Assembly (NCBI RefSeq): GCF_001984825.2
Contig: NZ_CP043318.1
Coordinates: 1,054,001-1,118,000, forward strand
Reading direction: 5' to 3'
DNA length: 64,000 bases
Origin: Enterobacter chengduensis
Lineage (GTDB): Bacteria > Pseudomonadota > Gammaproteobacteria > Enterobacterales > Enterobacteriaceae
In this document: positions 35,429 through 45,105 of the stretch, in pieces
Layout of the letters: each line of letters starts with the position of its first letter
Numbering within the stretch: position 1 is the first letter of the stretch
Translations under genes and position numbers: made by a program
Notes under the pieces: generated by a model
Seen by the model: only the letters and a program-made list of their open reading frames with translations
Databases searched by the model: none
What the model was told of the DNA's origin: nothing

Positions 35429-35817
35429 AAATGAGTTATTGGGTGCTCATTGTGACGTTTATCGCCTGTATTGCAGGCGGTCTTGTCTGGTCAGCGGATC
35501 ACTATCATGGAAAGTTTCTGGAGGAACAGCGTCGCGCTGACGATGCAGAACAGCGTGCTGATTCCTCTGAGACCATCACCGCGAATGTCCTGCGCACCGT
35601 GGCAATAACGAACATCATTCTGGAGACAAACCAACATGCCAAGCAGCAGATCGCACTGGAGTCACAGAGAGCCGAGAACGATATCAAAGCTGCTGTTGCG
35701 GATGATGATTGTGCTGTTCGTGTTGTGCCTGCTGGCGCAGTTAAGCGGATGCACGAATACGCGAATGGTCTACGTTCCGGTTCCGGTAGTTCCGTTACCA
35801 GCCAGCCTGACGGCTGA
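35425..35817 (+). CDS. Inner-membrane spanin (Rz-like)
   Basis: 130 residues: one N-terminal membrane helix (YWVLIVTFIACIAGGLVW) followed by a long charged coiled coil (FLEEQRRADDAEQRADSSETI ...). This is the i-spanin architecture. It overlaps the endolysin and contains the start of an Rz1-like gene in another frame. Confidence 0.85.
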   Translation: MKMSYWVLIVTFIACIAGGLVWSADHYHGKFLEEQRRADDAEQRADSSETITANVLRTVAITNIILETNQHAKQQIALESQRAENDIKAAVADDDCAVRVVPAGAVKRMHEYANGLRSGSGSSVTSQPDG

Positions 35818-35980
35818 AACACCCCAGCCAGATTTACCCGACCCGTTTACGTGGGGAGCAAGTCTTAACCTGAATGTCGCGTTGCTGTCAGCGCTGGCGC
35901 AGTGCAACAGGGATAAGGCTGATATCAGGACTTTCGAGAACAACAGGGCAGCACAAACCGATGGCACGATTAAACGTTGA
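35702..35980 (+). CDS. Outer-membrane lipoprotein spanin (Rz1-like)
   Basis: Start chosen at ATG 35702 so that the signal peptide MMIVLFVLCLLAQLSGC ends in a lipobox (LSGC). 92 residues, Pro-rich after the Cys (VPVPVVPLPASL). It begins inside Rz in the +1 frame, the classic overlapping spanin arrangement that fuses inner and outer membranes at lysis. Longer than lambda Rz1, with an added C-terminal helix. Confidence 0.85.
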   Translation: MMIVLFVLCLLAQLSGCTNTRMVYVPVPVVPLPASLTAETPQPDLPDPFTWGASLNLNVALLSALAQCNRDKADIRTFENNRAAQTDGTIKR

Positions 35981-36146
35981 AGTTATCCCACCAGACAGCG
36001 AGGCGCTGAACGGGATTTTTGCAGAGATTGAGCGCAAATATGCGCTTCAGCCGCTGACGCGAAAAGTAATTGATGAAATGCAACGCGAAGCGACGCGCCT
36101 TGTACGGCGAATGATAACCACAAAGGTTACGTTCGTCCGGGACTGA
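35961..36146 (+). CDS. Small hypothetical phage protein
   Basis: Start at ATG 35961 (MARLNVEVIPPDSEALNG), overlapping Rz1 by 20 nt; 61 residues, helical and basic at the end (REATRLVRRMITTKVTF). Not recognised. A hairpin (36154-36176) follows. Confidence 0.5.
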   Translation: MARLNVEVIPPDSEALNGIFAEIERKYALQPLTRKVIDEMQREATRLVRRMITTKVTFVRD

Positions 36147-36200
36147 CATTACAGAAGCCCTTCACTGAGGGGCTTCGATAATGGAGCACTGGAATTATTC

Positions 36201-36821
36201 ATGAACAGACCACACCCACCAGCGCATTTTACGATGCCACCTGACCCGAAGCCGTACATCAGCATAATGCCCGCCAGTGACGTTGGCGAGTGGATGAATC
36301 AGCACATCCTGAGCGATGAGGGTGATCTCTACAACCCTGACCACCAGCATTTGCTTGAAGCGGATCTGTGCTTTCTCTGGGCATCGAACGCTTTCGAGAA
36401 GAAAGGGCGCTCCGTGCTGGGGCAGGCGGAAGAAGTGGCAATGCGGGCAGGAGGCTGGCAGAAAGCGCGGATGGAGCAGCAGATGTATGAGTGGTTCGGC
36501 AGGGTGCCGCAGTTCATCATCACGCTGGCCGCCGATTACTGCTCGCAATGTTCCGATCTGGAATTCTGCGCGCTGATAGAGCACGAGCTTTATCACATCT
36601 GCCAGGCGACAGATGAATTTGGCGCGCCGAAGTTCACGCAGGAAGGGCAGCCAAAGCTGAAGCTGCGCGGCCATGACGTGGAAGAGTTTGTGGGCGTGGT
36701 TCGCCGTTACGGTGCAAGCCGGGACGTGCAGGAAATGATTGATGCGGCGAATCAGCCAGCGGAGGTTGCTCATCTCGATATTGCCAGAGCGTGCGGGACG
36801 TGCATGCTGCGACTGGCTTAA
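36201..36821 (+). CDS. Putative phage metallopeptidase
   Basis: 206 residues. FCALIEHELYHICQATDEFG has the HExxH-type zinc motif (HELYH) and matches the putative phage metallopeptidase family found beside terminase genes. The surrounding RGHDVEEFVGVVRRYG is also conserved there. Substrate unknown; it could act on virion or host proteins. Ribosome site is weak (GGAG 14 nt upstream). Confidence 0.7.
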   Translation: MNRPHPPAHFTMPPDPKPYISIMPASDVGEWMNQHILSDEGDLYNPDHQHLLEADLCFLWASNAFEKKGRSVLGQAEEVAMRAGGWQKARMEQQMYEWFGRVPQFIITLAADYCSQCSDLEFCALIEHELYHICQATDEFGAPKFTQEGQPKLKLRGHDVEEFVGVVRRYGASRDVQEMIDAANQPAEVAHLDIARACGTCMLRLA

Positions 36822-36852
36822 ATACTGGACTGTATAAGACGAATGGTGATTT

Positions 36853-37326
36853 ATGGCTGCATTAAAACCTGATGTGAAAGCCTTCATCATTCAATCGCTT
36901 GCGTGCTATGACACGCCATCGCAGGTGGTCGAGGCTGTCCAAAAAGAATTCGGGATCAAGATCACCCGCCAGCAGGCTGAATCTCACGACCCCACGAAGG
37001 CCAGCGGTAAGACGCTCGCCAAGAAGTGGATCGAGATGTTCCACGCTACGCGCGAACGGTTCCTGACCGAAACCAGCGACATTCCGATCGCGAACAAATC
37101 CTATCGCCTCCGCGTGCTTGACCGCATGGCAACCAAAACCGAGGGGATGAAAAACTTCTCCCTGACGGCGCAGCTGATTGAACAGGCCGCGAAAGAGGTT
37201 GGCGACGCTTACACCAATAAGCTGAAGGTTGAAAGCACTGGCAAGGATGGCGGCCCGATCAAGACCGAGACGACCAACCTCACCGCAGATCAGGCCGCAG
37301 AGCTTTACCGCAAGATGATGGGGTGA
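36853..37326 (+). CDS. Terminase small subunit (DUF2280)
   Basis: 157 residues. The opening [31 protein letters not shown] and [18 protein letters not shown] match DUF2280 terminase small subunits, which recognise the packaging site and load the large subunit. It overlaps the large-subunit frame by 4 nt at GTGA. No cos site could be identified by eye. Confidence 0.82.
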   Translation: MAALKPDVKAFIIQSLACYDTPSQVVEAVQKEFGIKITRQQAESHDPTKASGKTLAKKWIEMFHATRERFLTETSDIPIANKSYRLRVLDRMATKTEGMKNFSLTAQLIEQAAKEVGDAYTNKLKVESTGKDGGPIKTETTNLTADQAAELYRKMMG

Positions 37327-37328
37327 TC

Positions 37329-38951
37329 ATGCCTCTACCGTTTGAATTCGATTTCAGGAACCCTGATTACCAGATGGTTTTTGAATGGCGGATGGAACGC
37401 CTACAGCGCATTCGCCAGAACCCCGAAATGCTGCCAGCGCTAAAGCAGTTTTACCGCACCAACCCCGCCCAGTTCATCATCGACTGGGGCATGACGACAG
37501 ACCCGCGAAACATCGATTATGGCCTGCCGGTCACCATCCCTTTTCTGCTGTTCCCGAAACAGGAAGAGTGGATTCACTGGATCATGGAGCGGCGCGAACG
37601 GCTGGAGAACGGCATCACCGAAAAGAGCCGCGAAATGGGGCTCAGCTGGACGGCGATCGGGCTGGCTTGTTCGCTCTGCCTGTTCAACAAAGAAATGGTT
37701 ATTGGCTTCGGATCCCGTAAAGAGGAATACGTCGACAGCACCGGTGACCCGAAAGCGCTGTTCTGGAAGGCGCGCAAGTTCGTGGAAACGCTGCCCGTTG
37801 AGTTTCGCGGTTCGTGGGACGAGAAGAAGCACGCACCGTACATGCGCGTTGAGTTTCCCGATACTGGCGCGGTCATCAAAGGTGAGGCTGGCGACAATAT
37901 CGGTCGTGGTGACCGTACCACGCTCTACCTGGTGGATGAGGCTGCATTCCTCCAGCGTCCTCTGTTGATTGACGCGGCGCTGTCGCAAACCACCCGCTGC
38001 CGTATCGACCTGAGTTCGGTTAACGGCATGGCGAACCCGTTCGCGCAGAAGCGTCACGGCGGGAAGATACCGGTATTCACATTCCACTGGCGAAACGACC
38101 CGCGCAAGGATGAAGAGTGGTATCGCAGGGAATGCGAGAAAATCGACAATCCGGTGGTGGTGGCGCAGGAACTTGACCTGAACTACAGCGCATCAGCGGA
38201 AGGCGTCCTGATCCCGTCCGACTGGGTACAGGCTGCCGTCGACGCGCATATCAAGCTGGGCATCCAGCCAACGGGCAAACGGCTTGGCGCGATGGACGTC
38301 GCCGACGAAGGCCGGGACAAAAACGCCTTTTCGACCCGTCACGGCTTCCTCCTGGAGAACGTCCGGGAATGGTCCGGCGTGGGCAGCGACATTTACCAGT
38401 CCGTTGAGAAGGTCTTCGGCTTTTGCGAACAGGACAACCTCGAAGAGTTTCGCTTCGACGAAGACGGTCTGGGCGCTGGCGTTCGCGGCGATGCGCGCGC
38501 CATCAACGAACTGCGTAATGCTGCGCGCCGACCGTCAATACTCGCTACACCGTTTCGCGGTAGCGGCGCGGTGTTTGATCCGGACGACGAAGCGGTGCGC
38601 GGTGACAACGGACAGGCCGCCCGACTGAATAAGGACTTCTTCGCTAATGCCAAGGCCCAGAGCTGGTGGCGGTTACGCAAGCTTTTCCAGAATACCTATC
38701 GCGCCGTGGTTGAGGGCATGGCCTACAACCCGGACGAAATCATCTCAATCAGCAGCGCCATGGCGAGCAAAGACAAACTCATCATCGAGCTGTCGCAGCC
38801 GACCTACTCCATTAACGGCGTGGGGAAAATCGTTGTTGATAAACAGCCTGACGGCACCAAGTCGCCGAACCTCGCCGACTCGGTGATGATCAGCTACGCG
38901 CCAATGAATTCAGCCCTGAACATCTGGGAGCTGCTAGGGAGACAGGCCTGA
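37329..38951 (+). CDS. Terminase large subunit
   Basis: 540 residues from ATG 37329 (a GTG at 37323 is an alternative). The ATPase region has [17 protein letters not shown] as a Walker-A-like loop, [12 protein letters not shown] as Walker B with catalytic Glu, and the C-terminal nuclease has [19 protein letters not shown] and [14 protein letters not shown] with its acidic residues. It translocates and cuts DNA at the portal. It overlaps the portal gene by 1 nt. Confidence 0.93.
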   Translation: MPLPFEFDFRNPDYQMVFEWRMERLQRIRQNPEMLPALKQFYRTNPAQFIIDWGMTTDPRNIDYGLPVTIPFLLFPKQEEWIHWIMERRERLENGITEKSREMGLSWTAIGLACSLCLFNKEMVIGFGSRKEEYVDSTGDPKALFWKARKFVETLPVEFRGSWDEKKHAPYMRVEFPDTGAVIKGEAGDNIGRGDRTTLYLVDEAAFLQRPLLIDAALSQTTRCRIDLSSVNGMANPFAQKRHGGKIPVFTFHWRNDPRKDEEWYRRECEKIDNPVVVAQELDLNYSASAEGVLIPSDWVQAAVDAHIKLGIQPTGKRLGAMDVADEGRDKNAFSTRHGFLLENVREWSGVGSDIYQSVEKVFGFCEQDNLEEFRFDEDGLGAGVRGDARAINELRNAARRPSILATPFRGSGAVFDPDDEAVRGDNGQAARLNKDFFANAKAQSWWRLRKLFQNTYRAVVEGMAYNPDEIISISSAMASKDKLIIELSQPTYSINGVGKIVVDKQPDGTKSPNLADSVMISYAPMNSALNIWELLGRQA

Positions 38952-40420
38952 TGGCACGAAACAAGCAAGCCTCTCAGCGAACGGCGCAGGCCACCGCTGA
39001 TGGCTATGAGAACTTTGTCGCCCGCGTGGGGATGCAGACGCCTAACCAGCATTCAGCATCGACCTACCGGGCGAACTTCACCAGCCGCAACCGCATGCTG
39101 GTGGAATGGTCCTATCGTTCGTCCTGGATCATCGGCGAGGCGGTCGACGCTATCCCGGACGATATGACCCGAAAAGGCATTCGCATCACCTCGGAGATTG
39201 ACGCCAAAGACCGTGGCACCCTGGAAGCGCAGCTGGATGAGTTGCAGATCTGGGATGCGCTGAACGACGTGCTGAAATGGTCGCGCCTCTACGGCGGCGC
39301 GGTCGGCTTCATCATGATCGAGGGGCAGGCACCAATGACCCCGCTGCGGCTCGAAACCATTGGAGAAGGCAAGTTTAAGGGCATTCTCCCGCTCGACCGC
39401 TGGATGATTAACCCGGTCCTGACCCGCCGCATTAAAGAGATGGGGCCGGATCTCGGCAAACCTGAGTTTTACGACGTGGTGACCACTGCCACGGGCATTC
39501 CAGCCTGGCGCATCCATCACAGCCGCCTGATTCGCTTCGACGGGGTGACACTGCCATTCCAGCAGAAGATGACCGAAAACGAATGGGGAATGTCGGTTGT
39601 AGAGCGTATCTGGGATCGGCTTACTGCGTTCGACAGCGCCACTGTCGGCGCGGCGCAGTTGGTCTACAAAGCGCATCTGCGTACCTACAAAGTGAAAAAG
39701 CTCCGTGAGCTTATTGCGCTGGGTGGTCCCGCGTTCGAAGCGCTGCTGAAGAACATCGATCTGATTCGCCAGTTCCAGAGCAATGAAGGCATGACGCTGA
39801 TGGATTCCGAAGATACTTTCGAAACCCACCAGTACAGCTTCAGTGGTCTGGATGACATTCTTTCGCAGTTCGCTGAGCAGATCAGCGGTGCCGTTGGTAT
39901 CCCGCTGGTACGCCTGTTCGGTCAGTCCCCGAAAGGCTTCTCAACTGGTGACGCAGACCTCGCCAACTATTACGACCGGGTGAGCTCGTTGCAGGAACGC
40001 CGCTTACGGCTGCCGATGCGCCGGATACTGGACATTATGCACCGCTCGGAACTAGGTAAGCCGCTGCCGGACGATTTCACGTTTGAGTTTAACCCGCTAT
40101 GGCAAATGTCTGACGTTGACCGCTCAACGGTGGCCGTAAACACCACCAACGCGATCAGCACCGCGCTGGGCGACGGATTGATGACGCGTAAGGCGGCAAT
40201 GACCGACCTGCGCGAAAACTCTGACGTCACTGGCATCGGAGCATCCATTACCGACGAGGATATCGAGAATGCCGAAGACGAAGCGCCGCCAGGCATCGGC
40301 GAACTTGGCGACAAACCGCCAGAGTCGCCAGGCGGAGATCCGATATCGAACGAGCCTACGGCAGATAGCGCGGGCGGTCGGGGATATCGTAAATGGTCGC
40401 TACGATGGTTCAAACGATAG
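38951..40420 (+). CDS. Portal protein (DUF1073 / phage_portal_3)
   Basis: 489 residues. RNRMLVEWSYRSSWIIGEAVDAIPDDMTRKGI and GIPLVRLFGQSPKGFSTGDADLANYYDRVSSLQE are typical of the DUF1073 portal family; the ring forms the DNA gate of the head. Databases sometimes name this family after the anti-CBASS protein Acb1, but I see no paired HxT/HxS catalytic motif here. The 3' 152 nt overlap the head morphogenesis gene. Confidence 0.9.
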   Translation: MARNKQASQRTAQATADGYENFVARVGMQTPNQHSASTYRANFTSRNRMLVEWSYRSSWIIGEAVDAIPDDMTRKGIRITSEIDAKDRGTLEAQLDELQIWDALNDVLKWSRLYGGAVGFIMIEGQAPMTPLRLETIGEGKFKGILPLDRWMINPVLTRRIKEMGPDLGKPEFYDVVTTATGIPAWRIHHSRLIRFDGVTLPFQQKMTENEWGMSVVERIWDRLTAFDSATVGAAQLVYKAHLRTYKVKKLRELIALGGPAFEALLKNIDLIRQFQSNEGMTLMDSEDTFETHQYSFSGLDDILSQFAEQISGAVGIPLVRLFGQSPKGFSTGDADLANYYDRVSSLQERRLRLPMRRILDIMHRSELGKPLPDDFTFEFNPLWQMSDVDRSTVAVNTTNAISTALGDGLMTRKAAMTDLRENSDVTGIGASITDEDIENAEDEAPPGIGELGDKPPESPGGDPISNEPTADSAGGRGYRKWSLRWFKR

Positions 40421-41042
40421 CGTCACCGAAATAATGGATGCGCTGGAGCGCTACAGCGAAATCATCACCCCCTGGGCGACGAAGGTTGCTGAGAACTTTA
40501 CCGCCGACATTGCGCGCCAGAATGAAAAGCAGTGGCGTCAGCACAGCCGGAACATCAGCGCAGAGCTGCGCAATATGGTCGACCGCGCCCCGGTAGGCCA
40601 GGTGATGAAATCCATCGTCGCCGAGCAAATTAAGTACATCAAATCGCTGCCTCTTGAGGCCGCCGATCGGGTGTATGACATTCAGAACAAGGCCATCGAG
40701 GCCGTTGTGACTGGTGGCCGCGCTGAGCCATTCGCGAAAGAGATAGCTGCGTCCGGTGACGTGTCACGCTCACGAGCGAACCTTATCGCCCGTACCGAGC
40801 TTGGACGCGCAACCGGCGCGCTGGATCAGGCGCGTGCGCTGTCAATCGGCTCGAATGGTTATATCTGGCGTACAGCCGAAGATGGCGACGTCCGGCATTC
40901 TCATCGGGAGATGGAAGGTAAATTTGTCGAATGGGGCCGACCCCCAACGCTTGACGGCATGACCGGTCACGCTGGCGAGCTCCCGAACTGCCGCTGTTAC
41001 AAAGAGATCGTCTTCCCCAACCCTCATTCTTATCTCGCCTGA
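40269..41042 (+). CDS. SPP1 gp7 / Mu F-like minor head protein
   Basis: 257 residues. ATG 40269 lies inside the portal gene behind GAGGATATCGAGA. The C-terminal domain SRANLIARTELGRATGALDQA and YIWRTAEDGDVRHSHREMEG ... PNCRCYKE is the Phage_Mu_F/gp7 signature. Such proteins join the portal and are ejected or help DNA entry. A cargo protein at 52666-53103 carries a copy-like version of this C-terminal motif. Confidence 0.88.
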   Translation: MPKTKRRQASANLATNRQSRQAEIRYRTSLRQIARAVGDIVNGRYDGSNDSVTEIMDALERYSEIITPWATKVAENFTADIARQNEKQWRQHSRNISAELRNMVDRAPVGQVMKSIVAEQIKYIKSLPLEAADRVYDIQNKAIEAVVTGGRAEPFAKEIAASGDVSRSRANLIARTELGRATGALDQARALSIGSNGYIWRTAEDGDVRHSHREMEGKFVEWGRPPTLDGMTGHAGELPNCRCYKEIVFPNPHSYLA

Positions 41043-41056
41043 ATCGCAGGTAAACC

Positions 41057-42289
41057 ATGAAATATTTTTTCAATACCCGGCTGGGGGAAACCCGCTATCA
41101 GCTGGCTGACAGCTCTCTGTTGTGCAAAGACGTGCCGATAGGTCGAACGGGTAAGCAGCTCTACGGCGCTGCCGATCTGCCAAACCTCAAACCCGACAAA
41201 CTCGGTGAGATAGTCGTAACGCGCTCTCCTGAGCAGGTATTCCATCCGGCCACGCTCGCCTCATTCGAAGGGATGAGCATCACGATCCTGCATCCTGAAG
41301 ATGAAAACGGGAATGTGCGGCTGGTAAATCCCGAGAACTGGAAAGAGCTTGCTGTCGGGCATCTTCAGAACGTGCGGCGCGGGACTGGTAACCAGTCTGA
41401 TTTGATGCTGGCTGACCTTATCGTCAAAGACGAAAGCGCCATTCAGCTTATCGAAGATGGCCTGCGCGAAGTGTCGTGCGGCTATGACGCGGAGTACGAG
41501 CAGACCGATCCAGGTAAAGCCGAGCAGGTCGATATTACCGGAAACCATGTGGCTCTTGTCCCTAAAGGCAGAGCCGGAAATCGTTGTGCAATTGGAGACA
41601 GAGACACAATGGCAAATCAAAAGAAAAGCTGGTGGACCCGCATGCGCACGGCCATCAAAACGGGTGACGCTGACACCATGAACGAACTGCTGGACTCTGC
41701 GCCAGCGGCTGTAACGGGTGATGAAGGGGATCTGCCGAGCGGCGTTAACCTCAACATTAACCTTTCACCGCAGCAACCATTGCCGGACAAAAAGCCGGAA
41801 ATGGGCGGAGAGCCAACCGGCGACGGCGAGGACGATATCAAGACCTTGCTCAAAGCCCTGCTGGCTAAGCTGGAAGGAAATGCGACGGGCGATAACGACA
41901 ATAAGCCTGACGAAAAAGACAAAAAAGATCCGACCGGCGACGGCGAGGACGACGAAGAGGAAACCACTATTACCGGTGACTCTGCCTATCGTGCCGAGGT
42001 TATCGTCCCGGGTATCGATCTGAGCCGTAAGGTGAAACCGACCGCGTTCAAACGTGATGTGCTGGCTGCCGCTGACAAAACACTGGTTCGCCAGGTTGTC
42101 GGTGATGCGGATATCCGCAAATTGCCCAAGCAATCGGTAGATATGGCGTTTAACGCCGTGTCAGAGATTGCCAAAGGGCGAAACACCCGCACCACCACGG
42201 GCGATGCACAACGCCAAAATATGGGCATGACCAGCATCGCTTCCCTGAACAAACAAAACGCCGACTTCTGGTCTAACCGCAAAGGATAA
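41057..42289 (+). CDS. DUF2213 prohead protease-scaffold protein
   Basis: 410 residues. The N-terminal half (residues 45-180: ASFEGMSITILHPEDENG, REVSCGYDAEYEQ, GNHVALVPKGRAG) is the DUF2213 protease-like domain; the C-terminal half is acidic, Gly-Asp repeated and probably scaffolding, removed from the mature head. An in-frame ATG at 41609 (MANQKKSWWTRMRT) with GGAG upstream could start a separate scaffold, as in lambda C-Nu3. A 20-bp repeat occurs at 41816 and 41933. Confidence 0.85.
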   Translation: MKYFFNTRLGETRYQLADSSLLCKDVPIGRTGKQLYGAADLPNLKPDKLGEIVVTRSPEQVFHPATLASFEGMSITILHPEDENGNVRLVNPENWKELAVGHLQNVRRGTGNQSDLMLADLIVKDESAIQLIEDGLREVSCGYDAEYEQTDPGKAEQVDITGNHVALVPKGRAGNRCAIGDRDTMANQKKSWWTRMRTAIKTGDADTMNELLDSAPAAVTGDEGDLPSGVNLNINLSPQQPLPDKKPEMGGEPTGDGEDDIKTLLKALLAKLEGNATGDNDNKPDEKDKKDPTGDGEDDEEETTITGDSAYRAEVIVPGIDLSRKVKPTAFKRDVLAAADKTLVRQVVGDADIRKLPKQSVDMAFNAVSEIAKGRNTRTTTGDAQRQNMGMTSIASLNKQNADFWSNRKG

Positions 42290-42293
42290 TCCA

Positions 42294-42797
42294 ATGACTG
42301 CATATCTGTACCGGATGCCTGTTGGCATTGCCGGGGCTATCTCTCGCCCGCAGGACTTAACCGTCGAACCGGTGATCCTTAAATCCGATAACGCCTTCGC
42401 TGCCTATGGTCTGGCTGGCAAATACGACGCTGACGGCTTTTTCGTGCCGCTGGCGGACGGTGACACCGCCGACAAGGTGAAGGGTATCTACGTTCGTCCG
42501 TATCCGACCACATCGCAGCCAGACATGGTTCGCCAGGTGGGGACGGATAAGAACTTCCCGGGCGATGCCATGAAGCGTGGCTACATGACCGTTAACCTCG
42601 GATCTGGCTTCGATGCCAGCACCATCAAAAAAGGCGCGCCTGTCTACGTGGTTGTTTCGCTCGATTCGACCATTGACGTGCCGCTGGGCGGCTTCATGTC
42701 CACGTCCGTCAGTGGCAAAAACGTGGCGCTGACCAACGCCGAATTCACAGGGGCCGGTGACGCTAACGGCAATGCAGAAATCTCCTGGAAGATTTAA
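42294..42797 (+). CDS. Capsid cement (decoration) protein, Gp24-like
   Basis: 167 residues, beta-rich, beginning MTAYLYRMPVGIAGAISRPQ. Position between the scaffold-protease and major capsid genes and the sequence type match the structural cement proteins (Gp24-like) of related phages that stabilise the expanded shell. Nothing unusual seen. Confidence 0.75.
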   Translation: MTAYLYRMPVGIAGAISRPQDLTVEPVILKSDNAFAAYGLAGKYDADGFFVPLADGDTADKVKGIYVRPYPTTSQPDMVRQVGTDKNFPGDAMKRGYMTVNLGSGFDASTIKKGAPVYVVVSLDSTIDVPLGGFMSTSVSGKNVALTNAEFTGAGDANGNAEISWKI

Positions 42798-42808
42798 GGA
42801 ACAGACGA

Positions 42809-43750
42809 ATGATTACTTTTGATCAGGCAACCGTTGATAGCTCTGGTGCCTTTCTCATCGGGGAGCTGGAGCGACTCGACCAGACGCTGAACCTGCCGCT
42901 GGTGGGTTACACCTGGACCCGCGATATTCAGCTGCGTGAAGACGTTTCTATCGCGGATGACATTTCCAGCTGGACTAACACCAGCTTTGGCGCTGCGGGT
43001 ACTGGCGCAAATCCGAACGGTAAAAACTGGGTAGGCAAAGATTCCACTGCTATTGCTGGCGTGAACGTTGATATCGGCAAAGACGGCAATCCGCTGAACC
43101 TCTGGGGCATGGAACTGGGATGGACCGTTGTAGAGCTGGCAGCAGCTCAGCAGGTAGGCCGCCCGATTGATACTCAGAAATACGACGGTATGCAGCTCAA
43201 ATGGCAGATGGACAACGACGAGCAGGTTTACATCGGTGATGATGCGCTCGGCCTGAAAGGTCTGGCAAACCTCATCGGTGTGACGCTGAACAATGCGCCG
43301 AAGACCTGGGCGAACTCCACCAACGACGAGATCCTCGATAGCGTGAACAGCATTCTGTCGAATGCCTGGGCTGCTTCCGGCTACTCCGTCGTGCCTTCAG
43401 ATCTGCGCATTCCGCCAGAGCAGTATTCACTGCTGGCAAGCCGTAAGGTTTCCGAAGCGGGTAACCAGTCACTGCTGACCTATCTGGCCGTGAACACTAT
43501 CGCTTTCCACCAGAACGGCGTTCCGCTGGAAATCAAAGCGGTCAAATGGCTGAAAGGGCGCGGGGTTGGCGGTAAAGACCGTATGGTCGCCTACACCAAC
43601 GACAAGAAATACGTGCGCTATCCGCTGGTGCCGTTGCAGAGCGTTCCTATCCAGTATCGCGGTCTGTACCAGATTGCGACCTACTACGGCAAGCTCGGTG
43701 CGGTTGAGCCAGTGTACAAAGAAACCCTGTCCTACGTGGACGGTATCTGA
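42809..43750 (+). CDS. Major capsid protein (DUF2184)
   Basis: 313 residues. The block IADDISSWTNTSFGAAGTG and the middle RPIDTQKYDGMQLKWQMDNDEQVYIGD are features of the DUF2184 capsid family, thought to have the HK97 fold. The C-terminal VPIQYRGLYQIATYYGKLGAVEPVYKET is conserved. It forms the shell; preceded by GGAACAGACGA. Confidence 0.88.
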   Translation: MITFDQATVDSSGAFLIGELERLDQTLNLPLVGYTWTRDIQLREDVSIADDISSWTNTSFGAAGTGANPNGKNWVGKDSTAIAGVNVDIGKDGNPLNLWGMELGWTVVELAAAQQVGRPIDTQKYDGMQLKWQMDNDEQVYIGDDALGLKGLANLIGVTLNNAPKTWANSTNDEILDSVNSILSNAWAASGYSVVPSDLRIPPEQYSLLASRKVSEAGNQSLLTYLAVNTIAFHQNGVPLEIKAVKWLKGRGVGGKDRMVAYTNDKKYVRYPLVPLQSVPIQYRGLYQIATYYGKLGAVEPVYKETLSYVDGI

Positions 43751-43791
43751 TAACCAGAACGGCCCCGAAAGGGGCCAGAAGGAAACTGAAA

Positions 43792-44181
43792 ATGGCGAAA
43801 GAAAAGCTGGTTACCATCCATGTTCACACTCCGTTTACGCTGACGCTCGGCGATCAGTCAAAACAGGAGTTTGGCCGGGGACGGCATAACGTGCCGGAAG
43901 AGGTCGCGTCGCACTGGTTCACCCAGGCGCACTCTGAGCTTTCCGAAAGCGTGATTAGCGACACCGATGATCTGCAATCCATTATCGACAGCCTGCAAGC
44001 GCAGATTGCTGACAAAGATAAGCAGATTGTCGATAAAGATCAGTTGATCGCCGATCTGAAAGAAGCGCTGCTCAAGCTGCAAGAGCAGAACGACAGCCTG
44101 CAAGCGCAGATTGCTGCCGCCCAGACTGGCGGTAATGGGGCGAAAGATGCCAAAGAATCAAAGTCTGCCAACAGTAAGTGA
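43792..44181 (+). CDS. Coiled-coil phage protein, STY1053 type
   Basis: 129 residues. The N-terminal [25 protein letters not shown] ... [12 protein letters not shown] is the conserved part of the STY1053-type phage proteins. A coiled coil with heptad-like [33 protein letters not shown] fills the second half. A 26-bp exact direct repeat (43986-44011 and 44091-44116, coding DSLQAQIA) flanks the coil, so its length may vary. Head-tail region; function unknown. Confidence 0.7.
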   Translation: MAKEKLVTIHVHTPFTLTLGDQSKQEFGRGRHNVPEEVASHWFTQAHSELSESVISDTDDLQSIIDSLQAQIADKDKQIVDKDQLIADLKEALLKLQEQNDSLQAQIAAAQTGGNGAKDAKESKSANSK

Positions 44182-44554
44182 TTTTCGCCGCGACTTCCCG
44201 CAGTTTGCTGACCCTGCCAAATATCCCGACGCCCAAATCCAGTTTCGTCTGAATCTGGCCGATGTGCTGCTGAGCGAAAACGTCACCGGCAAAGAGTTGT
44301 TTCCGTACTTTGCCGAGTTGTTCGTGGCGCACTATATGACGCTCTGGGCGGCAGACAGCCGGGCAATGCTGGTTGGTGGCCCGGGCGGTTCAACCAATGG
44401 TGTTCAATCCTCCAAGTCCGTTGACAAGGTAAGCGTCAGCTATGACACCAGCGCGACGCTAAACCCTGACGCAGGCTTCTGGAATAACACCAGATATGGC
44501 GCTGAATTTTATCAGCTGATCACGATGTTCGGTGCGGGCGGTCGCCAGCTATGA
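44147..44554 (+). CDS. DUF4054 head-tail connector protein
   Basis: Start at ATG 44147 ([20 protein letters not shown]), 135 residues, overlapping the coiled-coil gene. [27 protein letters not shown] and [10 protein letters not shown] fit DUF4054, a helical connector below the portal. The end [22 protein letters not shown] is conserved. The overlap by 4 nt with the next gene supports the operon. Confidence 0.78.
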   Translation: MPKNQSLPTVSDFRRDFPQFADPAKYPDAQIQFRLNLADVLLSENVTGKELFPYFAELFVAHYMTLWAADSRAMLVGGPGGSTNGVQSSKSVDKVSVSYDTSATLNPDAGFWNNTRYGAEFYQLITMFGAGGRQL

Positions 44555-45105
44555 GTTTCAAAAGCGGTGTAACAACGAGGGTGGATAACGCTCAGGCCAT
44601 CCTGGATGCGCTCAGGTCGCTAACCAAAAAGGATGTGTTGGTCGGTATCCCTTCGGAAGACAGCGAGCGTGAAGATGTTCCGTTTGGTAATGCCGGGATC
44701 GGTTACGTCAACGAATACGGCTCACCAGCGCAAAACATCCCCCCACGCCCGCACCTGATCCCAGGCGTTAAATCGGTAGAGGAACAGACGGTGCCGCAGC
44801 TAAAAGCAGCGGCGCAGGCTGCGCTTGATGGAAATGCGGCGGGTGCGGAAAGGGCGCTCAACCGCGCCGGAACGCTGGCCGCTAATGGCGTCAGGCGTTA
44901 CATGACTATTACCGGCTTTACACCGCTTGCTGATAGCACCGTTGAAGCCCGTGCGCGTCGAGGGCGTAAAGGGGCGAAAGCGGAGCTTGCCCGACGCGCT
45001 GCTGGCGAGTCCCCCGGAACCGATCTGGTGAAACCGCTAATCGACACCGGGCAATATCGCAGAGCCATTACCCATGTTGTGAGGGATAAAGATGCCGACT
45101 CTTGA
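44551..45105 (+). CDS. HK97 gp10-like neck/tail-completion protein
   Basis: 184 residues. [37 protein letters not shown] and the closing [16 protein letters not shown] are the hallmarks of the gp10-like virion-morphogenesis family, which completes the head-tail joint. Overlaps neighbours by 4 and 14 nt. Confidence 0.82.
   Translation: MSFKSGVTTRVDNAQAILDALRSLTKKDVLVGIPSEDSEREDVPFGNAGIGYVNEYGSPAQNIPPRPHLIPGVKSVEEQTVPQLKAAAQAALDGNAAGAERALNRAGTLAANGVRRYMTITGFTPLADSTVEARARRGRKGAKAELARRAAGESPGTDLVKPLIDTGQYRRAITHVVRDKDADS

Noticed and set aside
36154..36176. Terminator before the metallopeptidase gene
   Set aside because: GAAGCCC/GGGCTTC can form a stem but there is no U run; I mention it only as a hairpin.
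38951..40420. Portal protein as an anti-CBASS Acb1 protein
   Set aside because: The DUF1073 family is sometimes given that name, but the length, neighbours and motifs fit a portal and I see no paired HxT/HxS phosphoesterase motif.
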